From an uncultured Bacteroidales bacterium (lineage in GTDB: Bacteria; Bacteroidota; Bacteroidia; Bacteroidales; Paludibacteraceae), in NCBI GenBank assembly GCA_937911935.1, contig CALDQH010000008.1, positions 1-42,023 of the forward strand: a DNA stretch of 42,023 bases, read 5' to 3'. The position numbers and the translations under genes were made by a program. Positions 31,634 to 40,402 of this stretch are shown here, one piece after another. Under the pieces are notes generated by a model, which was not told the DNA's origin, did not search any database, and saw only the letters and a program-made list of their open reading frames with translations. Each line of letters begins with the position of its first letter. Positions within the stretch are counted from its first letter, which is position 1.

Positions 31634-33261
31634 GCATTTTGGATGGCGGCATCCGAAATATTCGTTCCGCTCAACATGCGAGCAATAGCAGTAATGCGCT
31701 CGTCTTCTGTTAGTTGGGTTACCTCTGTTTGAGTAGTATCGGTGTCTGTTTTACGGACAAAATAATGCTCCTTGCCCATAGCGGCAATTTGGGGTAGGTG
31801 GGTGATGCAGATAATTTGAGCATGGTTGCTCATTTTTTGCAACATGCTTCCCATGAGCGATGCTGTTTCGCCCGATATGCCCGTGTCAATTTCGTCAAAA
31901 ATCAAGGTAGGCAAATTGCTGCAATCTGCCATAAGGTACTTGATACACAGCATAAAACGCGAAATTTCACCTCCTGATGCAATTTTGCCTGCAGCTTGTA
32001 GCGAACTATTTTTGGTAGGCGCATACAAAAATTCAATGCTGTCTTTTCCATTTAGCGATAGGGGCTGATTGCCTTGTACCTGTACTTGTACGGTGGCTTG
32101 TTGCATACCTAAATCGTGCAAGAGCCCTTCTAGTAGAGGAGATATGCGATTGGCAGCTTCTACTCGTTGCTCATGTAAAAGTGCTGCTTGTTTTTCGACC
32201 TCTTGTAGCAACAAGGTTTGCTGTTTTCGTAATGCTGCAATCTTTTCGTCGTTGTTACCCCATTGCTGCAATTGTTCTTGCAATTTGTCGCGAAGTTCAA
32301 TTAACTCTTCTACTTGATTAACCTTGTGTTTTTGCAACAGTGTATAGAGCGTGTCCAGGCGTTCTTGGTTGGCTTGTAATTGCGCAGGATTGGCTTCGAT
32401 ACGTTCTGCAGCGTGGTTTATGTCGCTTGCTAAGTCTTTAAGGTCGATGTATGCCTCGGCAATTCGATTGGTCCATTGGTTGTATTCATCTGCATAGGAT
32501 GCAATAGATGCCAACTTGCTTTCAGCTTCTTTTAGTAGGCTCACTACACCTCGTTCGTTCTGAAGCAGACTTTCTACTTGGTATAGCGTCGATTTAATTT
32601 CGTGTGCATGCTCTAAAACTTCATTCTCGGCTTCTAATTCTTGCAGTTCAGAAGCTTTTAAATGTGCTTTTTCCAATTGGTCAAACTGATATTGCAAATA
32701 GTCGCTTTCCGATTGTGCTTTTTCGGATAGGGCTATGCTTTCTTCCAATTGTTGTGTAGTTTGTTTGTATTGCCCAAAAACATCCTGGTATTTAGCCAAT
32801 ATGGCTTGATTCTGGGCAAACGTATCGACCACTTGCAACTGAAATTTGCTGTCTTTGATGAGTAGGTTCTCGTGTTGTGAGTGGATGTCGATAAACAGCG
32901 AACTTAGGGTTTTTAAAACCGATGCACTTACAGGAGAATCGTTTAAAAATTGCCTTGTTTTGCCCGAACGATGCAATTCGCGGCGTAGAATGCAGGTATC
33001 GCTGTAGTCCAAATCGTTTTCCTCAAAAAAAGACTGCAGTTGGTAAGGACCAATCTCGAACGTAGCTTCGATGATGCACTTGTCGTGCCCCTCGCTGATA
33101 TATTTTGTCTCGGAGCGAGCGCCCAATACCAAACTGAGTGCACCCAGTAGAATCGACTTGCCAGCACCCGTTTCGCCTGTAATGACCGAAAAACCACGGC
33201 CAAAATTCAGATCTAATTCTTTAATTAGAACAAAATTTTTTATGTAAAGCGATTGCAACAT
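31606..33261 (-). CDS. recN: DNA repair protein RecN
   Basis: RecN is an SMC-like ATPase that acts early in double-strand-break repair by bridging DNA ends. The 551-aa protein has MLQSLYIKNFVLIKELDLNF, Walker A GETGAGKS at about 30-37, a long central coiled coil (about 150-360, rich in Q, E, L and K), the signature region KIASGGEISRFMLCIK, Walker B TLIFDEIDTGISG, and HLPQIAAMGKEHYFV. It is the last gene of the long minus-strand operon, starting 1 bp after the DUF4835 gene stop. The last 28 bp overlap the convergent glycosyltransferase gene. Confidence 0.97.
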   Translation of the reverse strand: MLQSLYIKNFVLIKELDLNFGRGFSVITGETGAGKSILLGALSLVLGARSETKYISEGHDKCIIEATFEIGPYQLQSFFEENDLDYSDTCILRRELHRSGKTRQFLNDSPVSASVLKTLSSLFIDIHSQHENLLIKDSKFQLQVVDTFAQNQAILAKYQDVFGQYKQTTQQLEESIALSEKAQSESDYLQYQFDQLEKAHLKASELQELEAENEVLEHAHEIKSTLYQVESLLQNERGVVSLLKEAESKLASIASYADEYNQWTNRIAEAYIDLKDLASDINHAAERIEANPAQLQANQERLDTLYTLLQKHKVNQVEELIELRDKLQEQLQQWGNNDEKIAALRKQQTLLLQEVEKQAALLHEQRVEAANRISPLLEGLLHDLGMQQATVQVQVQGNQPLSLNGKDSIEFLYAPTKNSSLQAAGKIASGGEISRFMLCIKYLMADCSNLPTLIFDEIDTGISGETASLMGSMLQKMSNHAQIICITHLPQIAAMGKEHYFVRKTDTDTTQTEVTQLTEDERITAIARMLSGTNISDAAIQNAQDLLLGNS

Positions 33262-33262
33262 A

Positions 33263-34159
33263 CTATTTTAACGCATCCATTTTGTATTGAAGAGTAGGTA
33301 GTATGTAGCTCAAAATATCGTAGGCAGCTTTTTTCTCTTCGGACGTAGATTTGGAGTAAATGTTGATGATTTCATCCAATTTTGTTTCTAAAAATGCACC
33401 GACAATGATATTAGAAGGGCGTTCTTTGTAGATGCTTTTTAGTACAGGCAATCCTTGTGCGATGCGAACTTTGGCTTTGTCGGTGGCAATGCCCATTTCG
33501 TCCAATCCCAATCGATGGTAGGTATAAACGTACTCACGATAAGGTTTGGCGACATCGTCCATAATGCTGGTAATCAAAGCATATCTGTTTCTGCCATCTT
33601 CAAAAGCACGCCAACCTTTTTCGTTGGTACTTTGTGCTTGATTTACGATGTCTTCTGCTTTGCTATAAAAAGGAGTACCGCCCATTTTAGAGAAGGAGTC
33701 AAAGTCTGTACCAATGATGATATAAGCATAGTAGGCAAGAATCTCAGTTAGGTTGTTGCCAAAGTTGCTTTCTTCAAAGGTTAGCGCATCGCTTTCGTTG
33801 TACGAAAATTCGATATTCTGGTCGTTGTAACTAAACAGGGGCGATTTGTAATTGCTGTTAAATATGGGGCGCGTAGATTGTACTTGCAACTCTGCGGCAA
33901 AATTATCACCACTATACGCATTGATAATTAGGTAGATGCTACATTCGATGCGTTCTTCGATAAGGTAGTCGTAATCGGTCCAACGGCGATCGTTCATAAA
34001 GTCCGTAATGGCTCTTTCTAACGATTCGAACACCGATTTATTGGTTCCTGCAACCTGGTCGGCATTGATGGTTACTTTGCAGTTTAATTCTTGTGCCATC
34101 ACAGCGGCGCAAAGCAAGCAACCCACTAAACATGCTACTATTTTTTTAACCATTTGCAT
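33263..34159 (-). CDS. DUF4835 family protein (annotated by some as T9SS protein PorD)
   Basis: This 298-aa exported protein has a signal peptide (VKKIVACLVGCLLCAAVMA, cleavage before QELNCKV). The typical DUF4835 opening follows: ELNCKVTINADQVAGTNKSVFESLERAITDFMNDRRWT, then FLETKLDEIINIYSKSTSEEKKAAYDIL near the end. The family is Bacteroidetes-specific and nearly always sits between coaBC and recN, as here. I recall current databases calling it PorD, a type IX secretion protein, but I cannot confirm this from sequence. Its start overlaps the coaBC end by 22 bp. A second ATG two codons in (34153) gives the better signal peptide. Confidence 0.88.
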   Translation of the reverse strand: MQMVKKIVACLVGCLLCAAVMAQELNCKVTINADQVAGTNKSVFESLERAITDFMNDRRWTDYDYLIEERIECSIYLIINAYSGDNFAAELQVQSTRPIFNSNYKSPLFSYNDQNIEFSYNESDALTFEESNFGNNLTEILAYYAYIIIGTDFDSFSKMGGTPFYSKAEDIVNQAQSTNEKGWRAFEDGRNRYALITSIMDDVAKPYREYVYTYHRLGLDEMGIATDKAKVRIAQGLPVLKSIYKERPSNIIVGAFLETKLDEIINIYSKSTSEEKKAAYDILSYILPTLQYKMDALK

Positions 34160-35337
34160 AATGTGTTGATAATATCGATGGCAACTTCTTGCTTGGTTTT
34201 AACGGGGAAATCTTCTACTGCTCCGTTGCAATCCAATAGGGTAATTTGATTGTTGTCGTGCCCAAAGCAAGTTCCTGGATTTCTTAATGAGTTGAGAACG
34301 ATAAAATCCAAGTTTTTACGTTTTAGTTTGTCGGCAGCATTAGCAGCCTCATTGTCGGTTTCCAAAGCAAAACCTACCAAAACTTGGTTGGGCTTTTTGG
34401 CTCGACCTAATGCAGCCGCAATGTCTTGGGTAGGTTGCAGTTGAATGGTCAAATCGTCTTTGCCACGTTTAATTTTGCTATCGGCTTTGTAGGCTGGCGT
34501 AAAATCTGCTACAGCAGCACACAAAATAGCAGCATTGGCAGTTTCAAAACGTTTGGTAGCCTCTTGGTACATTTCTGATGCCGATTCTACAGGAATAACC
34601 TGAATGTTGGCATGTTTGGCTTTGATTTGTACGGGACCTGATACCAATTGCACGTTAGCACCTTGCCCGGCACATTCCTCTGCCAAAGCATAACCCATTT
34701 TACCGGTTGAATAATTGCCGATAAAGCGAACTGGGTCTATTTTTTCGTAAGTAGGTCCTGCTGTAATCAATATGGTTTGACCCTTTAGAGGTGCACTTCC
34801 TTGCATAGCCGCAGCTACGTACTCGGCAATGGCTTCGGGTTCTGCCATGCGTCCTTTGCCTTCTAATCCACTTGCCAAAAAACCACTGTCGGGTTCTATA
34901 AATTGCACGCCACGTTGGCGCAGAATCGATAGGTTCTCCTGGGTAGCTGTGTGGGCGTACATGTCCAAATCCATAGCAGGTGCTACAAATACAGGACAAC
35001 GAGCCGATAAATAGGTTGTTGTAAGTAAATTGTCCGCCATACCATGTGCCATTTTGGCTAAGGTATTGGCGGTTGCGGGAGCAATGATGTATGCGTCAGC
35101 CCATAAGCCCAACGATACATGACTGTTCCATCTACCATCGGTAGGATCAAAAAAATCAACCAAGACCGGGTTTTTAGACAAGGTGGCTAATGTCAATGGA
35201 GTTATAAACTCTTTGGCTTTTTCGGTCATAACAACCTTGACTTCGGCACCTCGTTTTACCAAGTCTCGAATCAACAGGGCGGTTTTGTAAGCAGCAATAC
35301 CGCCTGTTACTCCTACCAAGATGTGTTTACCTTGCAA
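34138..35337 (-). CDS. coaBC: bifunctional phosphopantothenoylcysteine decarboxylase/phosphopantothenate-cysteine ligase
   Basis: CoaBC carries out two coenzyme A steps: joining cysteine to 4'-phosphopantothenate, then decarboxylating the product. The 399-aa protein has an N-terminal flavin-binding CoaC domain (1 to about 185). Its GVTGGIAAYKTALLIRDL leads to the catalytic His in NSHVSLG, the APATANTLAKMAHG loop and PAMDLDMY. The CoaB ligase domain (about 190-399) shows LITAGPTYEKIDPVRFIGNYSTG, a KIKRGKDDLTIQL segment, and VGFALETDN. It starts 3 bp after rpoZ and overlaps the DUF4835 gene, well inside the conserved operon. PanB upstream in the pathway is encoded at 28.4-29.3 kb. Confidence 0.97.
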   Translation of the reverse strand: MQGKHILVGVTGGIAAYKTALLIRDLVKRGAEVKVVMTEKAKEFITPLTLATLSKNPVLVDFFDPTDGRWNSHVSLGLWADAYIIAPATANTLAKMAHGMADNLLTTTYLSARCPVFVAPAMDLDMYAHTATQENLSILRQRGVQFIEPDSGFLASGLEGKGRMAEPEAIAEYVAAAMQGSAPLKGQTILITAGPTYEKIDPVRFIGNYSTGKMGYALAEECAGQGANVQLVSGPVQIKAKHANIQVIPVESASEMYQEATKRFETANAAILCAAVADFTPAYKADSKIKRGKDDLTIQLQPTQDIAAALGRAKKPNQVLVGFALETDNEAANAADKLKRKNLDFIVLNSLRNPGTCFGHDNNQITLLDCNGAVEDFPVKTKQEVAIDIINTLCKWLKK

Positions 35338-35340
35338 ACC

Positions 35341-35670
35341 TTATTTAATTTTAGCAGGGTTACGGAAATAGGTTTTGTCTTCTATGTATTCTTGGGTAGC
35401 CAACAACACAGGTTTGGGCAAACGTTCGTAGTATTTAGAAATTTCGGTTTGTTCGCGGTTGTCGAACACTTCTGCTTCTAAATTATCTACCGCATTACTC
35501 GAAAACTCTTCCAATTTGCGTTTCAATTCGTCTTTCATTTCAACGCTGATTTGGTTGGCACGTTTGCCAATGATTGCAACTGTTTCGTACACATTGTCGG
35601 TGTTTTCGCACAAGCTGTTTACATCGCGAGTAATCGTGTTGACGGGGGCGTTTGATTTTTTGTAATCCAT
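35341..35670 (-). CDS. rpoZ: RNA polymerase omega/Rpb6-like subunit
   Basis: This is a 109-aa member of the Bacteroidetes omega family, which helps assemble and stabilise RNA polymerase. Recognisable segments are NTDNVYETVAIIGKRANQISVEMKDELKRKLEEF, corresponding to the omega/Rpb6 core that clamps the beta' subunit, and a longer acidic C-terminal tail. I chose the ATG at 35670 (MDYKKSNAPVNTITRD), since the upstream start at 35694 would run into the bamD coding sequence and family members begin with MDYKK. The gene is 7 bp after the bamD stop and 3 bp before coaBC, the usual Bacteroidetes order. Confidence 0.92.
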   Translation of the reverse strand: MDYKKSNAPVNTITRDVNSLCENTDNVYETVAIIGKRANQISVEMKDELKRKLEEFSSNAVDNLEAEVFDNREQTEISKYYERLPKPVLLATQEYIEDKTYFRNPAKIK

Positions 35671-35677
35671 AACTGTA

Positions 35678-36502
35678 TTAAATAGAATGTTCAATAATTT
35701 TTTGTAAATGTGATGCCATTTTTTCTACTTCTTTTCGGTGCTTGCTATCGGCATATTCTTGCAAGTAGTAGTAGCACTCCTCGCGGGCATCTTCGCATCG
35801 TTGAACCAATTTTTCGGCAACGCTGTTAATTGCCTCGTGGTATTTGGCTCGAACAATAATCAAAGCCAATTCGCTAACGTGTTTCGAGTCGGGATAATCG
35901 TTCATGGCGTTTTGTGCCGTTACGACAGCAGCTCGATAGTTGTTGCCCATGTAATTGCCCAAATTGTAATAAAGTTTGGCATTCTGGTATTCTCTTTCTG
36001 CCAACTTGTCGTACATTTCGGTTTGCATCTGTTTAGCCTCTTTGGCATGTTCGTCGTATGGGAATTGCTCCAAAAACAACTGAAAATGCTCAATGGCTTT
36101 TACTGTGGGTGTTTGATCCAACTCGGGTTCGGGCGATTGCATGTACTCCGAATATGCCAACATAAACAAACATTCGGCATAATTCTTGCCACGCAAGTAT
36201 GTGTTTACGTATGTTTTATAGTAATGCTCCGACGAGATGTAATCTTTTCTTTTAAAATAACTGGTCGATAATAGATACAAGATATGCTCCGATTTTTCGG
36301 TGCCTTTAAATTGTGTCGATATGTCTTCCAGTAGGCGGATAGCCTTTTTGTAATCTTGTTGCTCAAAATATTCGACGGCGGCTTTGTATTTCATTTCTCC
36401 GTCTTGGCTTTTAAGCAGACTATTGTAGTATTTATCTGCCATAGCAGGCATCAAAATACCACTCAAAAACAAGGTTACTATTAAAATTAAAGCCTTTTTC
36501 AT
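35678..36502 (-). CDS. bamD: outer-membrane assembly protein BamD, apparently without lipidation cysteine
   Basis: BamD is the TPR subunit of the BAM complex that inserts beta-barrels into the outer membrane. The 274-aa protein has TPR-like helical pairs: LLKSQDGEMKYKAAVEYFEQQDYKKAIRLLEDIS, TEKSEHILYLLSTSYFKRKDYISSEHYYKTYV and AYSEYMQSPEPELDQTPTVKAIEHFQLFLEQFP, the last being typical of Bacteroidetes BamD. I chose the ATG at 36502, which gives a clean signal sequence. BamD is normally a lipoprotein with Cys just before the YNxLLKS segment. Here the sequence reads GILMPAMADKYYNSLLKS with no Cys, and AMA-DK looks like a signal peptidase I site instead. The gene lies between a GT2 gene and rpoZ. 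Confidence 0.9.
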   Translation of the reverse strand: MKKALILIVTLFLSGILMPAMADKYYNSLLKSQDGEMKYKAAVEYFEQQDYKKAIRLLEDISTQFKGTEKSEHILYLLSTSYFKRKDYISSEHYYKTYVNTYLRGKNYAECLFMLAYSEYMQSPEPELDQTPTVKAIEHFQLFLEQFPYDEHAKEAKQMQTEMYDKLAEREYQNAKLYYNLGNYMGNNYRAAVVTAQNAMNDYPDSKHVSELALIIVRAKYHEAINSVAEKLVQRCEDAREECYYYLQEYADSKHRKEVEKMASHLQKIIEHSI

Positions 36503-36509
36503 CAATCGG

Positions 36510-36517
36510 CAAAGATA
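36510..36517 (-). promoter_or_regulatory. possible internal -7 box for bamD
   Basis: TATCTTTG on the minus strand ends only 7 nt before the bamD ATG, so a transcript from it would have almost no leader. It may be a chance match within the operon. Confidence 0.3.
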
Positions 36518-36543
36518 ATAAATAAATAAGAATAGTAAAAATC

Positions 36544-37737
36544 TTACTTCCACTTATACACCATTTTAGGCGCAAATTGGCGTTTAACGTGTAGAAACAG
36601 GTTAATAAGTGGTAAAAGGATGTCCAAAAAGGTTACGCCAAAGTAAAATTTCTTTTCGCCCAATTGTTTAGCGGTGGCGTTGATAACGGTTATTTGAACG
36701 ATGTTTCTAAGCAAGAAAGCCAGTGAGGCTACGGCTAAGCCCCAGGGATATGCCAAACAAGCCGTGGCAATGAGTAAGGCATAAAATCCAGCACGAGAAA
36801 GTAACTCGATACCGATAAACAATTTGTTGCTAAAACGGTAGTGACTCGATGTGGATAAATGACGCGATTTTTGCAACAACCAAAGTTCGAAAGATTCCTC
36901 TGGATTAGAAACGGTTACCGATTGTGGGTCAATTTCAATGCGGGTGTTCCCTTTGCGGCTGTTCTCGTTGACAAATAAATCGTCATCGCCCGATTGCAGA
37001 TTGAGGTGCTTGGTAAAACCGCTGGTTTGTTCAAAAAAACGTTGACGATAACCCATGTTTCTGCCTACACCCATATATGCACGTCTGCCCAAAGCTAAGT
37101 TTAGGTATTGCATGCCAATGGTCAAGGTGTCAAAGCGGATTAGAAAGTTAAGGAATCCCTTTTTGTATTGATACGCACCATAGCCTAATACCATTTGGGT
37201 GGTGTCGGTAAAGTTGCGAGCCATCAAGGTTAACCAATCCTTGCTGCGTGGATAACAGTCGGCATCCGTAAATAGCAATACATCGTTCGATGCCGATTTT
37301 ATACCCAACGTTACTGCCATTTTTTTAGAGTCGATAAAACGAGCACGATCGGGTATAAAGGTGGTTTTTAAGTGTGGATACTTATAACTTAATAACTTGA
37401 GTATTTCTTCGGTGTCGTCTGTAGAACGATCGTTCACTACAATAACCTCGTACTCGGGATAATCTTGTTGCAAAAGCAAGGGTAGATAAGCTTCTAAATT
37501 GATGCTTTCGTTACGTGCACAAACAATAACCGAAATAGGAGGAAAGTTGTTGTTGTAACTTACTTTTCCTTTGCGGCATTTGCGTGCGTATCGAAAAATA
37601 CGGGTAAAGTAGCCCAAATAATATACCCATTGAATGAGCAAACAAGATAGTAAACCTATGGTGACGATTTGAATATAGATAGACTGCATCCAAGCCTCTT
37701 GGATGGCAAAAAACAGGTTCGTCAAAGTTTCTTTCAT
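36544..37737 (-). CDS. membrane-bound family 2 glycosyltransferase
   Basis: This processive-type GT2 enzyme is anchored in the inner membrane. The 397-aa protein has an N-terminal membrane helix (IYIQIVTIGLLSCLLIQWVYYLGYF, about 20-45). The GT-A domain shows ISVIVCARNES, VIVVNDRSTDDTEEIL, the DxD motif FTDADCYP, SGDDDLFVN, and a QKSRHLSTSSHY segment resembling the Q/RxxRW acceptor motif with His for Trp. Two or three C-terminal membrane helices (about 310-385) follow. It lies 6 bp after lysA and about 40 bp before bamD. The sugar and acceptor are unknown. Position in the envelope operon suggests a cell-surface polymer or glycolipid. Confidence 0.9.
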   Translation of the reverse strand: MKETLTNLFFAIQEAWMQSIYIQIVTIGLLSCLLIQWVYYLGYFTRIFRYARKCRKGKVSYNNNFPPISVIVCARNESINLEAYLPLLLQQDYPEYEVIVVNDRSTDDTEEILKLLSYKYPHLKTTFIPDRARFIDSKKMAVTLGIKSASNDVLLFTDADCYPRSKDWLTLMARNFTDTTQMVLGYGAYQYKKGFLNFLIRFDTLTIGMQYLNLALGRRAYMGVGRNMGYRQRFFEQTSGFTKHLNLQSGDDDLFVNENSRKGNTRIEIDPQSVTVSNPEESFELWLLQKSRHLSTSSHYRFSNKLFIGIELLSRAGFYALLIATACLAYPWGLAVASLAFLLRNIVQITVINATAKQLGEKKFYFGVTFLDILLPLINLFLHVKRQFAPKMVYKWK

Positions 37738-37743
37738 GGGTTA

Positions 37744-38901
37744 CTACTCAAAATCTTCGGAGAAATACGCTTGGGGTAATTTACGTAGGTTGTACATCGA
37801 GCTCATTACTTCGCCGTATGCACCAGCAGAACGTAGAGCAATTAAATCGCCTCGTCTTGCCTCGTTTAATTCAACTTCTTTGCCAAATACATCAGACGAT
37901 TCGCAGATAGGACCTACTACATCGTATGTTTGTAAGGGTAGGTTGCTGCTTAGGTTTTCGATTCGATGATAGGCATCGTACATAGCAGGACGGATAAGTT
38001 CGGTAAAACCTGCATCCAAAATGGCAAACTTTTTAATCTCGCCTTCTTTTACGTACAAAATGCGGCTGATAAGCGAGCCACACTGACCTACAATGGCGCG
38101 ACCCAACTCAAAATGAATGGCTTGACCTTCTCTGCGATCAACTAATTGGTTGAATACGGCAAAATAGCCTGCAAAATCGGGCATGCAAATGTGGTTGGGG
38201 TGGTGGTAGTCGATGCCTAAACCGCCGCCAAAGTTCATGTTAGCAAAACTAAAACCTTGTGCTTCTAATTGGTCTTGCAATTCGTTTGCTTTGATGCAAA
38301 GGTCTTTAAAGGCGGACATATCGGTAATTTGCGAGCCAATGTGAAAATGAAGTCCAATTACCTTTATGTTCGATAAAGATTGGGCTGTTTTTAATACGGA
38401 CTCAATTTGGCTTAGGTTGATGCCAAATTTATTTTCGGATAGTCCAGTTGTAATTTTTGCGTGTGTATGGGCATCTACGTTGGGGTTTACGCGAAATTCT
38501 ACGCGTGCTACCTTGCCGTGTGCCTGTGCTAATTCGTTGATGATGTGTAACTCAGCCAACGATTCTACGTTGAAACAGAAAATATCGGCCTCTAAAGCTA
38601 ATTTGATTTCCCAATCGGCTTTTCCTACACCAGCAAATACAATTTTATCGGCAGCAAAACCGGCATCCAAAGCAGCCTGAACCTCGCCACCGCTCACGCA
38701 ATCGGCTCCAAAACCATAGCTGGCAATTAGTTGTAGCAAACGGGGATTGGCGTTGGCTTTGATGGCATAATGCTGTGTAAAACCATAGCGCTCGGTTTCT
38801 TCTTTAACCGTCTGAAGGGTTCTTTTTAGAAGCGTCGTATCGTAAAAATAGAATGGAGTTTGCACTCCATTCCATTTATCTATCGGAAAGTTTCCTTTCA
38901 T
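37744..38901 (-). CDS. lysA: diaminopimelate decarboxylase
   Basis: LysA removes CO2 from meso-diaminopimelate to give lysine and uses PLP. The 385-aa protein has the PLP lysine K48 in HYAIKANANPRLL, ADCVSGGEVQAALDAGF, the GVGKADWEIKLALEADIFCFNVES region, GLHFHIGSQITDMSAF, a NFGGGLGIDYHH segment, ELGRAIVGQCGSLISRILYVKEG, and the C-terminal GPICESSDVFGKEVEL followed by SAGAYGEVMSSMYN. All are normal for the family. It starts 2 bp after the aspartate kinase stop, so the first and last enzymes of lysine synthesis are paired. The membrane glycosyltransferase follows 6 bp later. Confidence 0.97.
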   Translation of the reverse strand: MKGNFPIDKWNGVQTPFYFYDTTLLKRTLQTVKEETERYGFTQHYAIKANANPRLLQLIASYGFGADCVSGGEVQAALDAGFAADKIVFAGVGKADWEIKLALEADIFCFNVESLAELHIINELAQAHGKVARVEFRVNPNVDAHTHAKITTGLSENKFGINLSQIESVLKTAQSLSNIKVIGLHFHIGSQITDMSAFKDLCIKANELQDQLEAQGFSFANMNFGGGLGIDYHHPNHICMPDFAGYFAVFNQLVDRREGQAIHFELGRAIVGQCGSLISRILYVKEGEIKKFAILDAGFTELIRPAMYDAYHRIENLSSNLPLQTYDVVGPICESSDVFGKEVELNEARRGDLIALRSAGAYGEVMSSMYNLRKLPQAYFSEDFE

Positions 38902-38903
38902 GT

Positions 38904-40226
38904 TTATGCTTGAAATAAATGTTGGCTTAATGCGTTAAGGGCACGTTTTTTGTTGTCAGCTTGAATTAAGAACGAAACGTTGTAGTTACTACCGCCGTAC
39001 GAAATCATGCGAATAGGAATTTCTTTTAAGGCATTTACGATTTGTGCTTGGAAGCCTACGTTTTCGCTGTTCATATCGCCTACTACGCAGATAATAACCA
39101 TGTCTTTTTCTACGGTAACCGTACCGAATGTTTTTAGCTCGTTGACAATTTCGTCCAAGTGTTTGGGGTTGTCGATGGTTACCGATACACCTACTTCGGA
39201 TGTAGTAACCATGTCGATGGCTGTTTTGTGGTTAGCAAAGCATTCAAATACTTTGCTCAAGAAACCATGTGCCAACAACATTCTACCCGATTTGATTTTG
39301 ATGGCTGTGATGTTGTCTTTTGCTGCTACTGCCTCGATTTTATGAGGAGTAAGTTCGGTTGATATGATGGTGCCAGGAGCCTGAGGATCCATGGTATTCA
39401 ACAAACGAACGGGAATGTTCTCTAATTTAGCAGGTAAGATGCAAGTTGGGTGCAAAATTTTAGCACCAAAGTATGCCAACTCGGCTGCTTCTTCAAAATG
39501 CAACTTGGCAACAGGACGTGTGTTTTCTACAAAACGTGGGTCGTTGTTGTGCATACCGTCAATGTCGGTCCAAATTTGGATTTCGTCAGCTTTGACAGCC
39601 GCACCGATAAGCGATGCTGAATAGTCGCTACCACCGCGTTGTAGGTTGTCGATTTCGTTGTAAGCATTGCGGCAGATAAAACCTTGGGTAATGTAAATTT
39701 CGGTATCTGCTGGCAATTTTGCCAATTCTTTGGTTAAGTGCTCGCGAATGTATGCTGTGTCTGGCTCGTTGTTTTTGTCGATGCGCATGTAATCCAATGC
39801 AGGCAACAAAACAGATTTTCTACCTGTTTCTTGCAAGTAAAGGTTTACCATAGCAGTTGACATCAATTCGCCTTGTGCCAAAATGATTTTTTCGTCGAAT
39901 AGCAAGAATACATTTTGTTTGGTAAAGTTGCGAAGCAACTCAAAGTTTTGCTTCAAGCAAGCGGTTGCTTGTTGTTTGGTGCTATCCTTGGTGTATAATT
40001 CTTCGATGACAGCAGCGTATTTCTTTTCTAACTGGCTGATTACTTCGTTGGCACTTACTGGATTTTTCTTGTACAAATAATCGGCTATTTCAACCAATGT
40101 ATTAGTAGTGCCAGACATGGCTGATAATACCACGATTTTTTGTTGGCCATCCGAAATAAGCGATGCTACTTCTTTCATGCGTTGTGCAGAACCTACAGAT
40201 GTTCCGCCAAATTTTAATACTTTCAT
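38904..40226 (-). CDS. lysC: aspartate kinase (monofunctional)
   Basis: LysC phosphorylates aspartate, the entry step to lysine, diaminopimelate, threonine and methionine. The 440-aa protein has the kinase domain (1 to about 270) with VLKFGGTSVGSAQRM, VVLSAMSGTTNTLV, LQRGGSDYSASLIGAA and WTDIDGMHNNDPRFV. Two ACT domains follow (about 300-440, ITAIKIKSGRML and MVIICVVGDMN), where feedback inhibition normally acts. There is no homoserine dehydrogenase fusion. Pairing with lysA suggests lysine or cell-wall supply. It opens the eight-gene operon. A TACTTTTG box at 40250-40257 lies 23 nt before the ATG. No lysine riboswitch is recognisable upstream. Confidence 0.96.
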   Translation of the reverse strand: MKVLKFGGTSVGSAQRMKEVASLISDGQQKIVVLSAMSGTTNTLVEIADYLYKKNPVSANEVISQLEKKYAAVIEELYTKDSTKQQATACLKQNFELLRNFTKQNVFLLFDEKIILAQGELMSTAMVNLYLQETGRKSVLLPALDYMRIDKNNEPDTAYIREHLTKELAKLPADTEIYITQGFICRNAYNEIDNLQRGGSDYSASLIGAAVKADEIQIWTDIDGMHNNDPRFVENTRPVAKLHFEEAAELAYFGAKILHPTCILPAKLENIPVRLLNTMDPQAPGTIISTELTPHKIEAVAAKDNITAIKIKSGRMLLAHGFLSKVFECFANHKTAIDMVTTSEVGVSVTIDNPKHLDEIVNELKTFGTVTVEKDMVIICVVGDMNSENVGFQAQIVNALKEIPIRMISYGGSNYNVSFLIQADNKKRALNALSQHLFQA

Positions 40227-40249
40227 TGCATATTAAATTAAAATCCCTA

Positions 40250-40257
40250 CAAAAGTA
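40250..40257 (-). promoter_or_regulatory. -7 box for the lysC operon
   Basis: TACTTTTG on the minus strand ends 23 nt before the lysC ATG, the spacing seen at other genes here. It lies downstream of the hairpin at 40324-40353, so transcripts from it would not cross that terminator. Confidence 0.45.
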
Positions 40258-40317
40258 CAGAAATTTATTGAATTTATGGATGTTGTGTGTATTTATTTTG
40301 TGTTTTTCGAGTGAATA

Positions 40318-40396
40318 CAAAAACAAAGGGTTACCTCGCTTGGTAACCCTTTGCCCCATCTTAATTCTTAATCTTTTTCTTACGAAGAAAACTAAT
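40318..40396 (-). ncRNA. candidate small RNA or lysC attenuator leader
   Basis: A promoter-like sequence at 40403-40433 points at a strong hairpin about 45-75 nt downstream and no clear gene lies between, so a transcript of roughly 70-80 nt is predicted. An in-frame ATG before the hairpin would encode a peptide starting MGQRVTKRGN, with no run of a regulatory amino acid. The unit may be a free small RNA or an attenuated leader of lysC. Confidence 0.3.
40324..40353 (-). terminator. strong hairpin terminator upstream of lysC
   Basis: CAAAGGGTTACC (40324-40335) pairs perfectly with GGTAACCCTTTG (40342-40353) around a 6-nt loop. On the minus strand TTTTTGT follows. On plus there is no T-run, so it acts on minus-strand transcripts, either from the META gene or from the promoter at 40403-40433. 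Confidence 0.7.
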
Positions 40397-40402
40397 ATGT
40401 TA

